Below, piece by piece: positions 30,142 through 38,889 of a DNA stretch of 64,000 nucleotides. The DNA is taken from NCBI GenBank assembly GCA_010909725.1, contig JAACMV010000010.1, forward strand, positions 186,001-250,000, in the 5' to 3' direction. The number at the start of each line of letters is the position of its first letter. Positions within the stretch are counted from its first letter, which is position 1. The DNA is from Picochlorum sp. 'celeri' (Eukaryota; Chlorophyta; Trebouxiophyceae). Both the position numbers and the translations under genes were made by a program. The notes under the pieces were generated by a model, which worked only from the letters and a program-made list of their open reading frames with translations, was not told the origin of the DNA and did no database searches.

Positions 30142-31236
30142 ATGTTTTGCACGTCCACAACTTGCTTTCGTGTTGGGTCCCTCATTTTGACCTTTATTGC
30201 AATATCTGGGCTGTTGGTATACATTACAACATGTATTTATGCTTATATAGAGAGAGATCAGCGATGGGATGCAAGGCTCACGCTCTCTAGACTTATTGTG
30301 AATGTCAGCCCAAAGTTAAGCAAAGTTAACAGGCATCGACACAGCGAACGCCTGGAGGACCTGATCGATCGGTTTCGGAATCAGTCCTGTTCAGCATTAA
30401 CAAATATTGATCTTTCAGAACAATTAAGGGAACTGAATGATGAAGGAGGAAGGTTTGGGGCACAAACTGAAGTATTCCTTCTTGGGGATTCTACGGTAAG
30501 AAACAAGTTTGGACACCTGGACAAGCTTGTGAATAGCTCGAGTTGCGATATACCATATCAGGTTAGAGTCATTGACCGACATCGTTCTTCATGTACGAAT
30601 GTTTTTGGTACCAGGTTCTACTATGAGCCTGTCATGACGGCCAAGGAACTCGTGGCTGCACTGGATCATTTGGAAGAATATTGGTTGGGATTTGACGGAA
30701 ATCTCGTCATCATATTCAACGTGGGTCTACATGAACTGCATTTATACCCAGTCAGAAAAATTGATATGGACCTTGACATAGTAGACAACCTTCAAACAAG
30801 CGTGAGGTCCCTGAGGAATATTTCAGAGCAGAGGGATGGTCAAACAGAGATTTTTCTCAAACTGACAAATCACATTTGCTCTGGTAAGTTTTATGGTGAC
30901 TACTCGAATGCACTGGCTCAATGGCACAAAGATTCGACCTCGGCACATCAGATGTGTCTTGATAACATTCTGGAAAGGTTTCCAGATGTTGCTTCAGGTC
31001 AGGAATCAAAGGAGATGGCATACTACATCTGTGAAACAATGGTTTTTGACAACGTTGGTGTACGCTCGATCAACGGCTTGCTTTTAGATGCAGTCAAAGA
31101 TTCTGATATTAAAGTCTTGGACTCGTATGAAATGACCCGGTGGTTCTGCAAATGTACGTCTAATGGAGATGGAAGGCACTACGGCCCGATTGTGCCATTA
31201 TGGTGGGCCTCAACCCTGTCATCCATTGAACTTTGA
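30142..31236 (+). CDS. PC-esterase/TBL-like type II membrane protein (GDSxxR...DxxH)
   Basis: 364 residues, single exon. The start is the ATG at 30142 (MFCTSTTCFRVG). An N-terminal anchor lies at residues 11-34 (GSLILTFIAISGLLVYITTC), then a luminal domain. Block I is VFLLGDSTVRNKFGH (GDS nucleophile) and the C-terminal block is GDGRHYGPIVPLWW (DxxH-type). This is the signature of the PC-esterase family, which includes plant TBL/PMR5 polysaccharide O-acetyltransferases and animal CASD1. It probably O-acetylates a glycan in the Golgi. The substrate is unknown, and the middle of the protein is divergent. Confidence 0.7.
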   Translation: MFCTSTTCFRVGSLILTFIAISGLLVYITTCIYAYIERDQRWDARLTLSRLIVNVSPKLSKVNRHRHSERLEDLIDRFRNQSCSALTNIDLSEQLRELNDEGGRFGAQTEVFLLGDSTVRNKFGHLDKLVNSSSCDIPYQVRVIDRHRSSCTNVFGTRFYYEPVMTAKELVAALDHLEEYWLGFDGNLVIIFNVGLHELHLYPVRKIDMDLDIVDNLQTSVRSLRNISEQRDGQTEIFLKLTNHICSGKFYGDYSNALAQWHKDSTSAHQMCLDNILERFPDVASGQESKEMAYYICETMVFDNVGVRSINGLLLDAVKDSDIKVLDSYEMTRWFCKCTSNGDGRHYGPIVPLWWASTLSSIEL

Positions 31237-31494
31237 ACCAAATGTGACACTTCTATAATCATGCGTAACATTCACCAGGACTTTAGAAGAATGTAAAGGA
31301 AATGCTCGAAACCCAGAGCAGAGAGAATGGATGCGATCTACAGATGGCTTGTGCTAGATGGCCATCTTGCCAGATCGATCTGGCATCCAGTGCCCTCAAA
31401 ATTCCTTAAATAGAAACTTCCTTCGATCATTCAACTACCTAGGCATGATTTCATGTGATACGTTTTGCACATCAATCAATTACTTAATTACATC

Positions 31495-32340
31495 ATGAAA
31501 TATATGTATATGGAAAAGCATGCAAGCGTGCAATCCCTACATGCTGCGAGACGTTTCCATGCACACTTGAAATGCAGGACGTGCTTGAATACATGGAAGC
31601 ATTGCCTTTACGGTGCACCAGACATTACATCGTATGCAAAAGACTCATATAGAGTATTCAAACCATCCCATGCCATGTCGCAGAGGTCTGCCATATGTCA
31701 TGGTGATGAACAACCCTGTTCTTCTGGTTCTTGTGAAGAAAACTCCATCGCCATTGAGGTGGATCCTGCCATGGTGGATGCATTGCGAAGATGGAGGGAT
31801 GTCTATAAGAAAGCAGTAATACCAAAGAGCGTACGCGATGGACAGGTTTTGTCACAGTGGATGAGCAGCATGAGACGGTTGCGAAAGAGCTTGACAGAGG
31901 AGCAAGTGAAGGAATTGGATGGTGCTGGTATGGTGTGGAAGATGAATACCATCGAATCGAAATGGTTTGCTAATTTTCATATACTCCGTGAATTCAAAGA
32001 AGAGCATGAGATAACACGGATAGATGCGTATTTTGGGCATGATGACCCGAAAGATGATGCCTGGGACACTCTTCATGGAACGAGAGATGGAGAGCAAGAG
32101 GACTGTGATACTAGGAATGCTGAGGCGCGGTTACGGACATCAGAATTGATCGAAGCGTCTCGCTGGTTACATAGACAGCATTCTTTGTATCGTAAACAAA
32201 AGCTGAATGCTATGCAGGTGCATTTGTTAAAGCGGGTGCTTGGTGTGGCACTGTATAGGCAGCATGGACCAAAACGGCGGAATATTCATCAAAAAATCTT
32301 GCAAGCAAACGATACATTTCTATCACAGCAGCAACAGTAG
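31495..32340 (+). CDS. Helicase-associated (HA)-domain-like protein without helicase
   Basis: 281 residues. The start is the first ATG at 31495; later Met residues are also possible. Residues 95-150 match the helicase-associated pattern: RWRDVYKKAVIPKSV, LSQWMSSMRRLRKSL, LDGAGMVWKMN. A second unit follows near 150-180 (WFANFHILREFKEEHEI), and a third, weaker one near 225-260 (ASRWLHRQHSLYRKQKLNAM, LLKRVLGVAL). HA domains are Trp-containing three-helix units, probably nucleic-acid binding, that are abundant in algae and occur alone in many proteins. The first 60 residues are basic and Cys/His-containing, possibly an organelle transit sequence. Function unknown. Confidence 0.55.
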   Translation: MKYMYMEKHASVQSLHAARRFHAHLKCRTCLNTWKHCLYGAPDITSYAKDSYRVFKPSHAMSQRSAICHGDEQPCSSGSCEENSIAIEVDPAMVDALRRWRDVYKKAVIPKSVRDGQVLSQWMSSMRRLRKSLTEEQVKELDGAGMVWKMNTIESKWFANFHILREFKEEHEITRIDAYFGHDDPKDDAWDTLHGTRDGEQEDCDTRNAEARLRTSELIEASRWLHRQHSLYRKQKLNAMQVHLLKRVLGVALYRQHGPKRRNIHQKILQANDTFLSQQQQ

Positions 32341-32736
32341 TATGATATGTTCATTACCATGTAGTACGGCTGATTGATTTTCCAGGCTAGTTGTTTGGAT
32401 CTCGAGATCCAAGTCGTTTAGATCGTCTGTAAAACAAGATTGTTGTGCCATTGAATGGTAGCCACCATGGAAGCTGTCGCTCCGATTACGTGACGGTGTA
32501 TCGTTTGACCTACAATGCCTTGATCCACACTGAGTTTGCATAATTGTTTATATAATTTTAGTTTTAGATATGCAAGTACGTATTCAAAGCATACAGTAGC
32601 GATATTTGTTCTACCTTTACAGTATTGCCGAGTACCAACTATGGCGGAACAACCTGTGCAAAAACGACCATGCTATCTACTATTGATTCAATTATATGTA
32701 TATATATAGATACCTTCTGTATAACAAAAACTTACA
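32341..32736. other. Intergenic region, nothing recognised
   Basis: Tandem intergenic space upstream of the G8-domain gene. TATATATATA at 32697-32708 is about 30 bases before its start codon. Confidence 0.4.
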
Positions 32737-35700
32737 ATGGATTCCGGAGGAGGTATGGGTGTGGCTGGAACGCTGAGGCGACTTTGGGTGCTGATATTTG
32801 CCTGGTCGTCAATGTGTGTTGACTTTTCTCAGGGAAAAGCATCGTTACAATGGAGGCATTGCAATGGATGTGGAAAAAATACTCCCCAAGAGTCTCGTGG
32901 ATGTGATTTGTCCTATGATCTCGGCGAGCCTGCGAGTGGCGGGGGGTCTAGGGGGAAAAGGACGAGGGTGTATCCTGGTGAGCAAGTTGATATTCCGGTG
33001 GCGGACCTTATGAATGAGTTGGTTCCAAGATCATGGTTTGAGAGTGAGATTTCTCACAGCTTTGATTGGAAGAAGAACGGGATTATGTATTATTCTGTTG
33101 GCATTCTTCAGCCGACATCATCCAGGGTGCTGAACCCAAATCCAGTAGAGAGAATCATGATGTACCAGGAAATTAAGGAGTCTGAACTGGATAATGGGGT
33201 ACTGCATTCATATATTCCTGCACTTGACTACAGCAATGAAGCATTTGGTGGGCCAGAAAGGACAATTCAAGTTGCAGTAAATGTCAACCCAGGGAATTTG
33301 ATTGGGACATTTCCTGTGAATTATTATTCTTTGGAGAGTGATAATCGAGCTTATTTGTGTGCTGATATTGAGGTTGATGTCGAAGATGGTGCATGGGTTG
33401 ATAGTGATTTGTATGAATGGAAAACTGGTGCTTGGCAGGGTTGCATTCATGAATCTACACAAGGGGCATGCCCGTATGATGCGTCACAAGATTCAGGCAT
33501 ACAGGAGAGGGATGTGTGGTGTGATCATCCTGCCACAGTGTTGGGCTCAGAGACGTATGTGCAGAGTTATGATGGGGAGAAGGGTGATAGGAAAGACGTT
33601 TTGCCAGAGAGCAAGTGTTCTGGTTCACCAAAGCCTGCTGCTACACAGCGTTGCACACCACCACCGTGCAGCGGGGGATCGTGGAGCTCTTGGGTATCGC
33701 AATTTGGAGGAGTTGAAGATGGAGATTCTGTGATCATGCCGTCTGGGATGTCTGGAGATGTGGTACTTGATGAGTCAACTCCAAGTCTGTATATCTTGGA
33801 GATTCGATCGACGTTGCGAGTGGAAAATGGTGGTGAGAAGAGGATCACAGCTGACTCTGTTCTCGTGAATGGAGGTGAAATCGTGGCTGGGGAGCCAGAT
33901 GCTCCCTGGGATGGCAACAAGCTTGATATTCTGCTGACGGATTCATACAGCAACGGTATTTACTCTCGTTCCATCGACAATGGTCCTCAGAGTGTTGGCG
34001 TTTCAAACAAAGCATTGATTGTATCTAGTGATGGTGCATTGAAGTTGTATGGGAAGCCGGGTGCAAGTTGGACAAGGCTTGCTGAGAATGCCAAAGCTGG
34101 TGCCAAGGAGATACTGGTTGAATCTCGTGATGCATCATCCTGGCAGCCTGGAGACGAGATTGTTGTGACAAACTCTGATTTCCACGATCTCTCAGCTGTG
34201 TATAACGGGGAAGAAGAGTACTATACCGTGTCGAGTATGAAGAAGTCTATGAGTGAACGGAGGACGGTTAGGACAGTGGATACGTTGGGAAATCAAGTAA
34301 AGATTGGATTGGACGAGCCCTTGTCCTATAGTCACTATGGTGCAGATTCACCGGATATAATTGCTGGAAGGTCTGTGGATCAACGGTCTGAAGTACTCTG
34401 GTTATCGAGAAATATCCAAATTAGAGGCCAAAAGCCAAAGTCTGTTGGAGACCTTGATGGCTTCCCATCATTTGGCAACATCAGAGCATTGTACGACCAG
34501 TCTTCTGTGGACCCAGTGTATGGAGGTCATATTATGATTGTTCCAAGCGCTGATAAAGTAGAATTAAAGCATGTGGAGATTGGTCCTTTCCTGGGTCAGG
34601 CCGGACGCCTTGCAAGGTATCCGCTTCATTTCCACCGGTTGAAAGGAAAAGGATCCAAGAGTTATGTTGATAGCTGTGCCATTCATGACACATTCCAGAG
34701 ATCAATCACTATCCACGATACTCGAGGTCTTCCTGTTCGTAATACAGCGTCTTATAACATCAGAGGCCATGCACTCTTTTGGGAAGATGGGACAGAGACC
34801 AGCGGGGATGTGACCAATAATATTGTGGTGGCAACTCAACCACAGCTCGTCCAAGATTGGAGAGAGGACGTTCACGACGATCTTCCATCTGCCTTTTGGA
34901 TCACCAACTTTAACAATAAATTCGAGAACAATGTGGCAGCAGACACAAACAGAGGTGTTGGATACTGGTTCAAAGTGGATTCTCATTCCGAAGGAGAATT
35001 ACTCAGCCATCCACAGGCGGTTGCATCGAGCTTGATGTCATTCAAAAACAACAAGGCACATAGCAATCATTTCAGTGGGGTCTGGATATGGCATGACTGG
35101 TATCCATGTGCACCAAAAATGAACACCTATCATTACCTCAAGGACGGTCCAAACAAATTCACGATATTTGGTTCCACATCTTCCGATCTAAGAATGGATT
35201 CTGATGTCGAGTACGAAAATGGTGATCCAGCCGGAGGGTTTGGCATCCTTCCAAGAAATGATGATGAGTTTGGTGGTGACAGGTGTGCCACCCAGCCTCT
35301 ACAGGTTCTTGAGAATACCCTCACGTATAAACACAGGGATGTCGGCACAGCAGTATACCTTTCCTCTACAAATATCCAGTTCAAGGATTTCACATCCGTG
35401 TCAGATTCTGTGGCCATGAGCTTTGCTCAATTGTACAGAGACCAGACAGGTCCTGCTGGCTTGAGTCAATTTGATCGACAACAAATCACTGGTCTTGTGG
35501 TGGCCACCAGTGATTCTCACAAAAACACGCTGAATAAAAACATGTGGTGTTCAGAGATGAAGAACCGTGGCGTCCCTGGACTCAATCCAGGGTCATGCTC
35601 ATCAGAATGCCATCCATGGCCAGAAACAAGCCACCCATCAGGCTTCCCTGATGATCTGTATGAGATTGCAACATCCGACAACAGGTATCTATCTGGCGTC

Positions 35701-36909
35701 ACCTTATCCAATGAAGGTCAAATCGGGGCACAAGAAGTCAACGACCTCACGTTAGTGGACTGGGCCCCATCGCCAGCATGTGGAATTAATGATGTTCAAG
35801 CAGTCCATGTCAAACCTGGAATTGGAATTGAATTCCCTGTCGGAGCTAGACAAGTCAAGGACGTCAAGGTCATCCAGAATGGTAATGATGTGACATCGTC
35901 AACCCCACTTGGACATATTGTGAGACTTCATGCAGAGCAAAACTATGGCAACCATGAAACAGTATTCCTTCATGCAAGTGCCCTTGGGGACATGGCATCA
36001 GAATTCCCTTCGGGCGCATATGCCATGGTTCCATCTGGAGACGATGACCTATTCCTTCTTGGTGAAGATGATGGACCAAATGGTGTCGGGTGCCTTGACG
36101 AACGAGTCCATTCAGGCAAAGACTATGATTTGATTGATGCCATCCTGTGTGACGCAAGAGATGTATGGATGACGACATTCTCCGTCGATTTCTCCCGCAC
36201 AAATCTATACACCAGTGGTGATGGTCCAGGAGAGCTCCAATGCACGCCATCGTTGCTCCTTCTTGACTATGCAGCAGAGGATGATGTTGAACGCACATAT
36301 GCTGGGGTGGGATACATGGACGATGCAGGCATTGGCAGACCATCAGAATCTGATGATTTCTACAGATACAGGTACATATTCAAAGCAGCAGTAGGAAAAA
36401 TGTACCTCCTCGATTTCGGCATCGAAGACTTTGAAGACTGCGCACGCCTGTACATGGCAGACGACAAGCCAACCTTTCTCACCATGGAGAAGATGGACTA
36501 TGATCCATCCAACGACCCACCAAGAACCGTCGATCTGGTGCTCGCCGTCCCAGCAGAATCACAAATATTTCCAAATATCGAATGGTACGCTGACACAACA
36601 GGAGGAGACTATGGCAAACTAGGATCAGGAACCAGAGTCTATGTACCGCTCCCCTCAAAGTCCAATGTACAGTACATGCCCCAGACAGATGACATGATCT
36701 ATGAAGAAGAATGCTGCGACGACACTCTCTTCATCCACATTCGCCTCGGACAACGAATCAATGGAGAGGACATAGCCATCGAAATACGATGGGAAGACCG
36801 AGATGACACGATTGATGATGACTGTTCCAAGCCATGTGCTGCCCCATGGCCATTTGCATCTGATTTTCAAGACACAAGCGCCTCAAAGGCGTTACAGCAT
36901 CTCAAATAA
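32737..36909 (+). CDS. Large secreted protein with TSP1-like, G8 and beta-helix domains
   Basis: 1390 residues in one exon. The N-terminus (LRRLWVLIFAWSSMCVDFSQ) is a signal peptide. A thrombospondin type-1-like module lies at about 210-312 (WKTGAWQGCIHESTQGACPY; RDVWCDHPA; KPAATQRCTPPPCSGG). A G8 domain begins near 313 (GSWSSWVSQFGGVEDGDSVI, then LRVENGGEK and GGEIVAGEP). A right-handed beta-helix follows with the motifs GRLARYPLHFHRLKGKG (near 623) and GHALFWEDGTE (near 677). This core is that of the animal CEMIP/TMEM2 and fibrocystin-L families. The last ~330 residues are acidic beta-rich sequence with paired Cys. There is no terminal membrane span. Predicted role: extracellular polysaccharide binding or cleavage. 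Confidence 0.85.
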   Translation: MDSGGGMGVAGTLRRLWVLIFAWSSMCVDFSQGKASLQWRHCNGCGKNTPQESRGCDLSYDLGEPASGGGSRGKRTRVYPGEQVDIPVADLMNELVPRSWFESEISHSFDWKKNGIMYYSVGILQPTSSRVLNPNPVERIMMYQEIKESELDNGVLHSYIPALDYSNEAFGGPERTIQVAVNVNPGNLIGTFPVNYYSLESDNRAYLCADIEVDVEDGAWVDSDLYEWKTGAWQGCIHESTQGACPYDASQDSGIQERDVWCDHPATVLGSETYVQSYDGEKGDRKDVLPESKCSGSPKPAATQRCTPPPCSGGSWSSWVSQFGGVEDGDSVIMPSGMSGDVVLDESTPSLYILEIRSTLRVENGGEKRITADSVLVNGGEIVAGEPDAPWDGNKLDILLTDSYSNGIYSRSIDNGPQSVGVSNKALIVSSDGALKLYGKPGASWTRLAENAKAGAKEILVESRDASSWQPGDEIVVTNSDFHDLSAVYNGEEEYYTVSSMKKSMSERRTVRTVDTLGNQVKIGLDEPLSYSHYGADSPDIIAGRSVDQRSEVLWLSRNIQIRGQKPKSVGDLDGFPSFGNIRALYDQSSVDPVYGGHIMIVPSADKVELKHVEIGPFLGQAGRLARYPLHFHRLKGKGSKSYVDSCAIHDTFQRSITIHDTRGLPVRNTASYNIRGHALFWEDGTETSGDVTNNIVVATQPQLVQDWREDVHDDLPSAFWITNFNNKFENNVAADTNRGVGYWFKVDSHSEGELLSHPQAVASSLMSFKNNKAHSNHFSGVWIWHDWYPCAPKMNTYHYLKDGPNKFTIFGSTSSDLRMDSDVEYENGDPAGGFGILPRNDDEFGGDRCATQPLQVLENTLTYKHRDVGTAVYLSSTNIQFKDFTSVSDSVAMSFAQLYRDQTGPAGLSQFDRQQITGLVVATSDSHKNTLNKNMWCSEMKNRGVPGLNPGSCSSECHPWPETSHPSGFPDDLYEIATSDNRYLSGVTLSNEGQIGAQEVNDLTLVDWAPSPACGINDVQAVHVKPGIGIEFPVGARQVKDVKVIQNGNDVTSSTPLGHIVRLHAEQNYGNHETVFLHASALGDMASEFPSGAYAMVPSGDDDLFLLGEDDGPNGVGCLDERVHSGKDYDLIDAILCDARDVWMTTFSVDFSRTNLYTSGDGPGELQCTPSLLLLDYAAEDDVERTYAGVGYMDDAGIGRPSESDDFYRYRYIFKAAVGKMYLLDFGIEDFEDCARLYMADDKPTFLTMEKMDYDPSNDPPRTVDLVLAVPAESQIFPNIEWYADTTGGDYGKLGSGTRVYVPLPSKSNVQYMPQTDDMIYEEECCDDTLFIHIRLGQRINGEDIAIEIRWEDRDDTIDDDCSKPCAAPWPFASDFQDTSASKALQHLK

Positions 36910-37017
36910 TAAAATACATTTTTTATTGAATCCATAGTGTACTTGTTTTTGTTTGTAATCAAACGTAGCGACGAATCACCCTCACGTGAACACTTTTAAG
37001 CTGCTCCAGTAGTACTC

Positions 37018-37455
37018 ATGGACCAACAACAGCAGCAGCAGCAGCAAGAGCACCAGGAACAAGAATACCCTGCCATTTTCATATCAAATTTACAATGGTG
37101 GACCACTGATGTCGATATAGAGACAGAATGTTCCAAATACGGACGCGTCTCTCACATTCGATTCATCGAAGACAAATCATGTGGAAAGAGCCGAGGAATG
37201 GCGATTGTTGATATGGACAGTCAGGAAGCTGTACAGAGATGCATCGATGGGATGAATGGGATGGATTTCCATGGAAGACCGTGCCGAGTGAGTCGGCAGT
37301 ATGCAAAATACCAACAGCAGCAGCAGCAGCAACAGCACCCTCGACCTGCGCCAGGTCCTGGGATGATGATGATGATGGGGGGTGGTCGAGGGCCAGGGAT
37401 GATGATGATGGGAGGTCATCGACCTCCACCTCCACCAGGCCACCTTCCTTCTTGA
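37018..37455 (+). CDS. CPSF6/CFIm68-like single-RRM protein with polyQ and Met/Gly tracts
   Basis: 145 residues, single exon. Residues 4-11 are a glutamine tract. One RRM follows at 20-98 (AIFISNLQWWTTDVDIETEC; SRGMAIVDMDS; FHGRPCRVSRQY). The IxNLxWWTTDxD opening is characteristic of CPSF6/CPSF7, large subunits of cleavage factor I in 3'-end processing. A second glutamine tract and a Met/Gly/Pro-rich tail (PGMMMMMGGGRGPG) end the protein. It lacks the long Pro and RS-like regions of animal CPSF6, so it may be a minimal CFIm subunit or another RRM protein. Both CAG tracts are candidates for length variation. Confidence 0.78.
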   Translation: MDQQQQQQQQEHQEQEYPAIFISNLQWWTTDVDIETECSKYGRVSHIRFIEDKSCGKSRGMAIVDMDSQEAVQRCIDGMNGMDFHGRPCRVSRQYAKYQQQQQQQQHPRPAPGPGMMMMMGGGRGPGMMMMGGHRPPPPPGHLPS

Positions 37456-37528
37456 CGATGAAGATGAAGATCTAGATCTTCTTAAAGAAGAAGAAGGGAC
37501 ATTTCAAAATGTTTGTTTGAATTCCTCC

Positions 37529-38185
37529 ATGATACGCACGGCGATAGTATTTTCAGAGAGAAGAATTTCTGCTAGAACAGTAGGATACGGTTGCCATAGA
37601 AAGCCAATGAGCACTGTCATGGGAGACACAGGAAAACATTCGAATGACACATCTCTCTCAACCGCAAAGAGACGGAGAGTCGATTCGCATGATAAAAAAT
37701 CAAAAATAGATACTAGTTCGAAAAGAGGGTATTATTTGATGAAATCGGAGGCGGATGTTTTTTCGATCGATGACTTGGCATCGAGGGACAAGCAGATTGA
37801 ACCTTGGGACGGCGTGAGGAATCACCAAGCGAAGAAGATTATGCAAGGGATGCAAGTAGGGGATTTGGCATTCTTCTGGGCGAGTAATACGAAAAAGCCC
37901 GGGATTGTAGGGGTGGTAGAAGTGGTGAAGACAGCGTACCCAGATGAGACCCAGTTTGATCCAAAAAGTCAATATTACTATGCAAAGGCGACACGGGATG
38001 CTCCCGTGTGGTATAATGTGGATGTACAGTTGAAAGAAAAGTTTGAGACGCCAATCTACTTGTCGGATCTGAAGCAGTATGCAACCAAGGAACTAGCAGA
38101 CATGCCGCTGTTCACCATGAAGCGACTGTCTGTCCAGCACGTTCCTGAACCCATGTGGCATTTCATACTCGAACAAAAGGAATAA
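37529..38185 (+). CDS. EVE-domain protein, thymocyte nuclear protein 1 (THYN1)-like
   Basis: 218 residues, single exon. The start is the ATG at 37529 (MIRTAIVFSERR). The first ~65 residues are basic/Ser-rich with an NLS-like AKRRRVDSHDKKSK. The EVE domain covers residues 72-215: YYLMKSEADVFSIDDLAS, EPWDGVRNHQAKKIMQGM, GDLAFFWASNTKKPGIVG, YPDETQFDP, YYYAKATRDAPVWYNVDV, and the end LPLFTMKRLSVQ-like block. EVE proteins bind modified bases such as 5-hydroxymethylcytosine or modified RNA. The role in algae is unknown. It converges on acylphosphatase, 67 bases away. Confidence 0.9.
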   Translation: MIRTAIVFSERRISARTVGYGCHRKPMSTVMGDTGKHSNDTSLSTAKRRRVDSHDKKSKIDTSSKRGYYLMKSEADVFSIDDLASRDKQIEPWDGVRNHQAKKIMQGMQVGDLAFFWASNTKKPGIVGVVEVVKTAYPDETQFDPKSQYYYAKATRDAPVWYNVDVQLKEKFETPIYLSDLKQYATKELADMPLFTMKRLSVQHVPEPMWHFILEQKE

Positions 38186-38252
38186 TACTATTTTTGTGTT
38201 TGTCTATGCAACAACACGCGAAAGAACTTTTGGTTCTTTTCTTTGTTGCGTG

Positions 38253-38543
38253 TCATCGTCTCACATCGAATGTCGAATAGTCAAGACTCGTCATTGGTTC
38301 CTCCTGCGAAAACTCGCAGTGAGTAATAGAACTGTGAGGAGATCCTTCAGTCCTGAGCCACTGCTTCATGGATTCTACGGATTCCTGTACTCCCTGAATA
38401 ACACCCTGCACATTCCCTTCAGGTGTATTTCGACAATACCCCACCAGTCCAAGAGATGTGGCCTTGTCCCGAGTATACGCTCTGAAAAAGACTCCCTGCA
38501 CTCTGCCGTGCACTGTAAAGTGCACTGACAGGTATCGATGCAT
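38253..38543 (-). CDS. Acylphosphatase
   Basis: 96 residues, the usual family length, single exon. Hydrolyses acyl phosphates such as 1,3-bisphosphoglycerate and carbamoyl phosphate. Motifs: VHGRVQGVFFRAYTRDKATS with the phosphate-binding loop and catalytic Arg (FFR), then GLVGYCRNTPEGNVQGVIQG with the catalytic Asn (RNT). There is no targeting sequence, so it is probably cytosolic. Its upstream region contains several short palindromes (38666-38854). Confidence 0.92.
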   Translation of the reverse strand: MHRYLSVHFTVHGRVQGVFFRAYTRDKATSLGLVGYCRNTPEGNVQGVIQGVQESVESMKQWLRTEGSPHSSITHCEFSQEEPMTSLDYSTFDVRR

Positions 38544-38889
38544 TCTTTCTTTTTCTTCTCTATACTATAGTAATGGATTTTGCTTTGTATTTATCAAATA
38601 GTTATGTATCAGGTATTCATAAGAAACCCCCACACGCGTAATAATGTGATATAATTTTTTTAACTCATGTGAATTTCACATGCGAATGCCAAGACCCCCT
38701 TGCATTACTTGTACATAGATTATTATTTATGAATATATATATTTTATAAGATGATGAGGGTGTGAATGAATGCGTGAGACAAGATGATGAACCCTTGATC
38801 ATGAATGCATCCTGTGCTAGTCCAACACTATATAGTGTACGTACTATATATAGTATAGTGCAACACAGCGGCTATGTTGGAGTCAGATT
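38544..38889. other. Acylphosphatase promoter region with short palindromes
   Basis: Very AT-rich. Inverted repeat CATGTGAA-T-TTCACATG at 38666-38682; palindromes CACTATATAGTG (38826-38837) and ACTATATATAGT (38843-38854). No gene recognised. The RAD16 stop codon is at the far end. Confidence 0.45.

Noticed and set aside
37026..37336. CAG tracts as a mobile or expanded repeat element
   Set aside because: They are in-frame glutamine codons of the CPSF6-like protein and short; ordinary low-complexity coding sequence.
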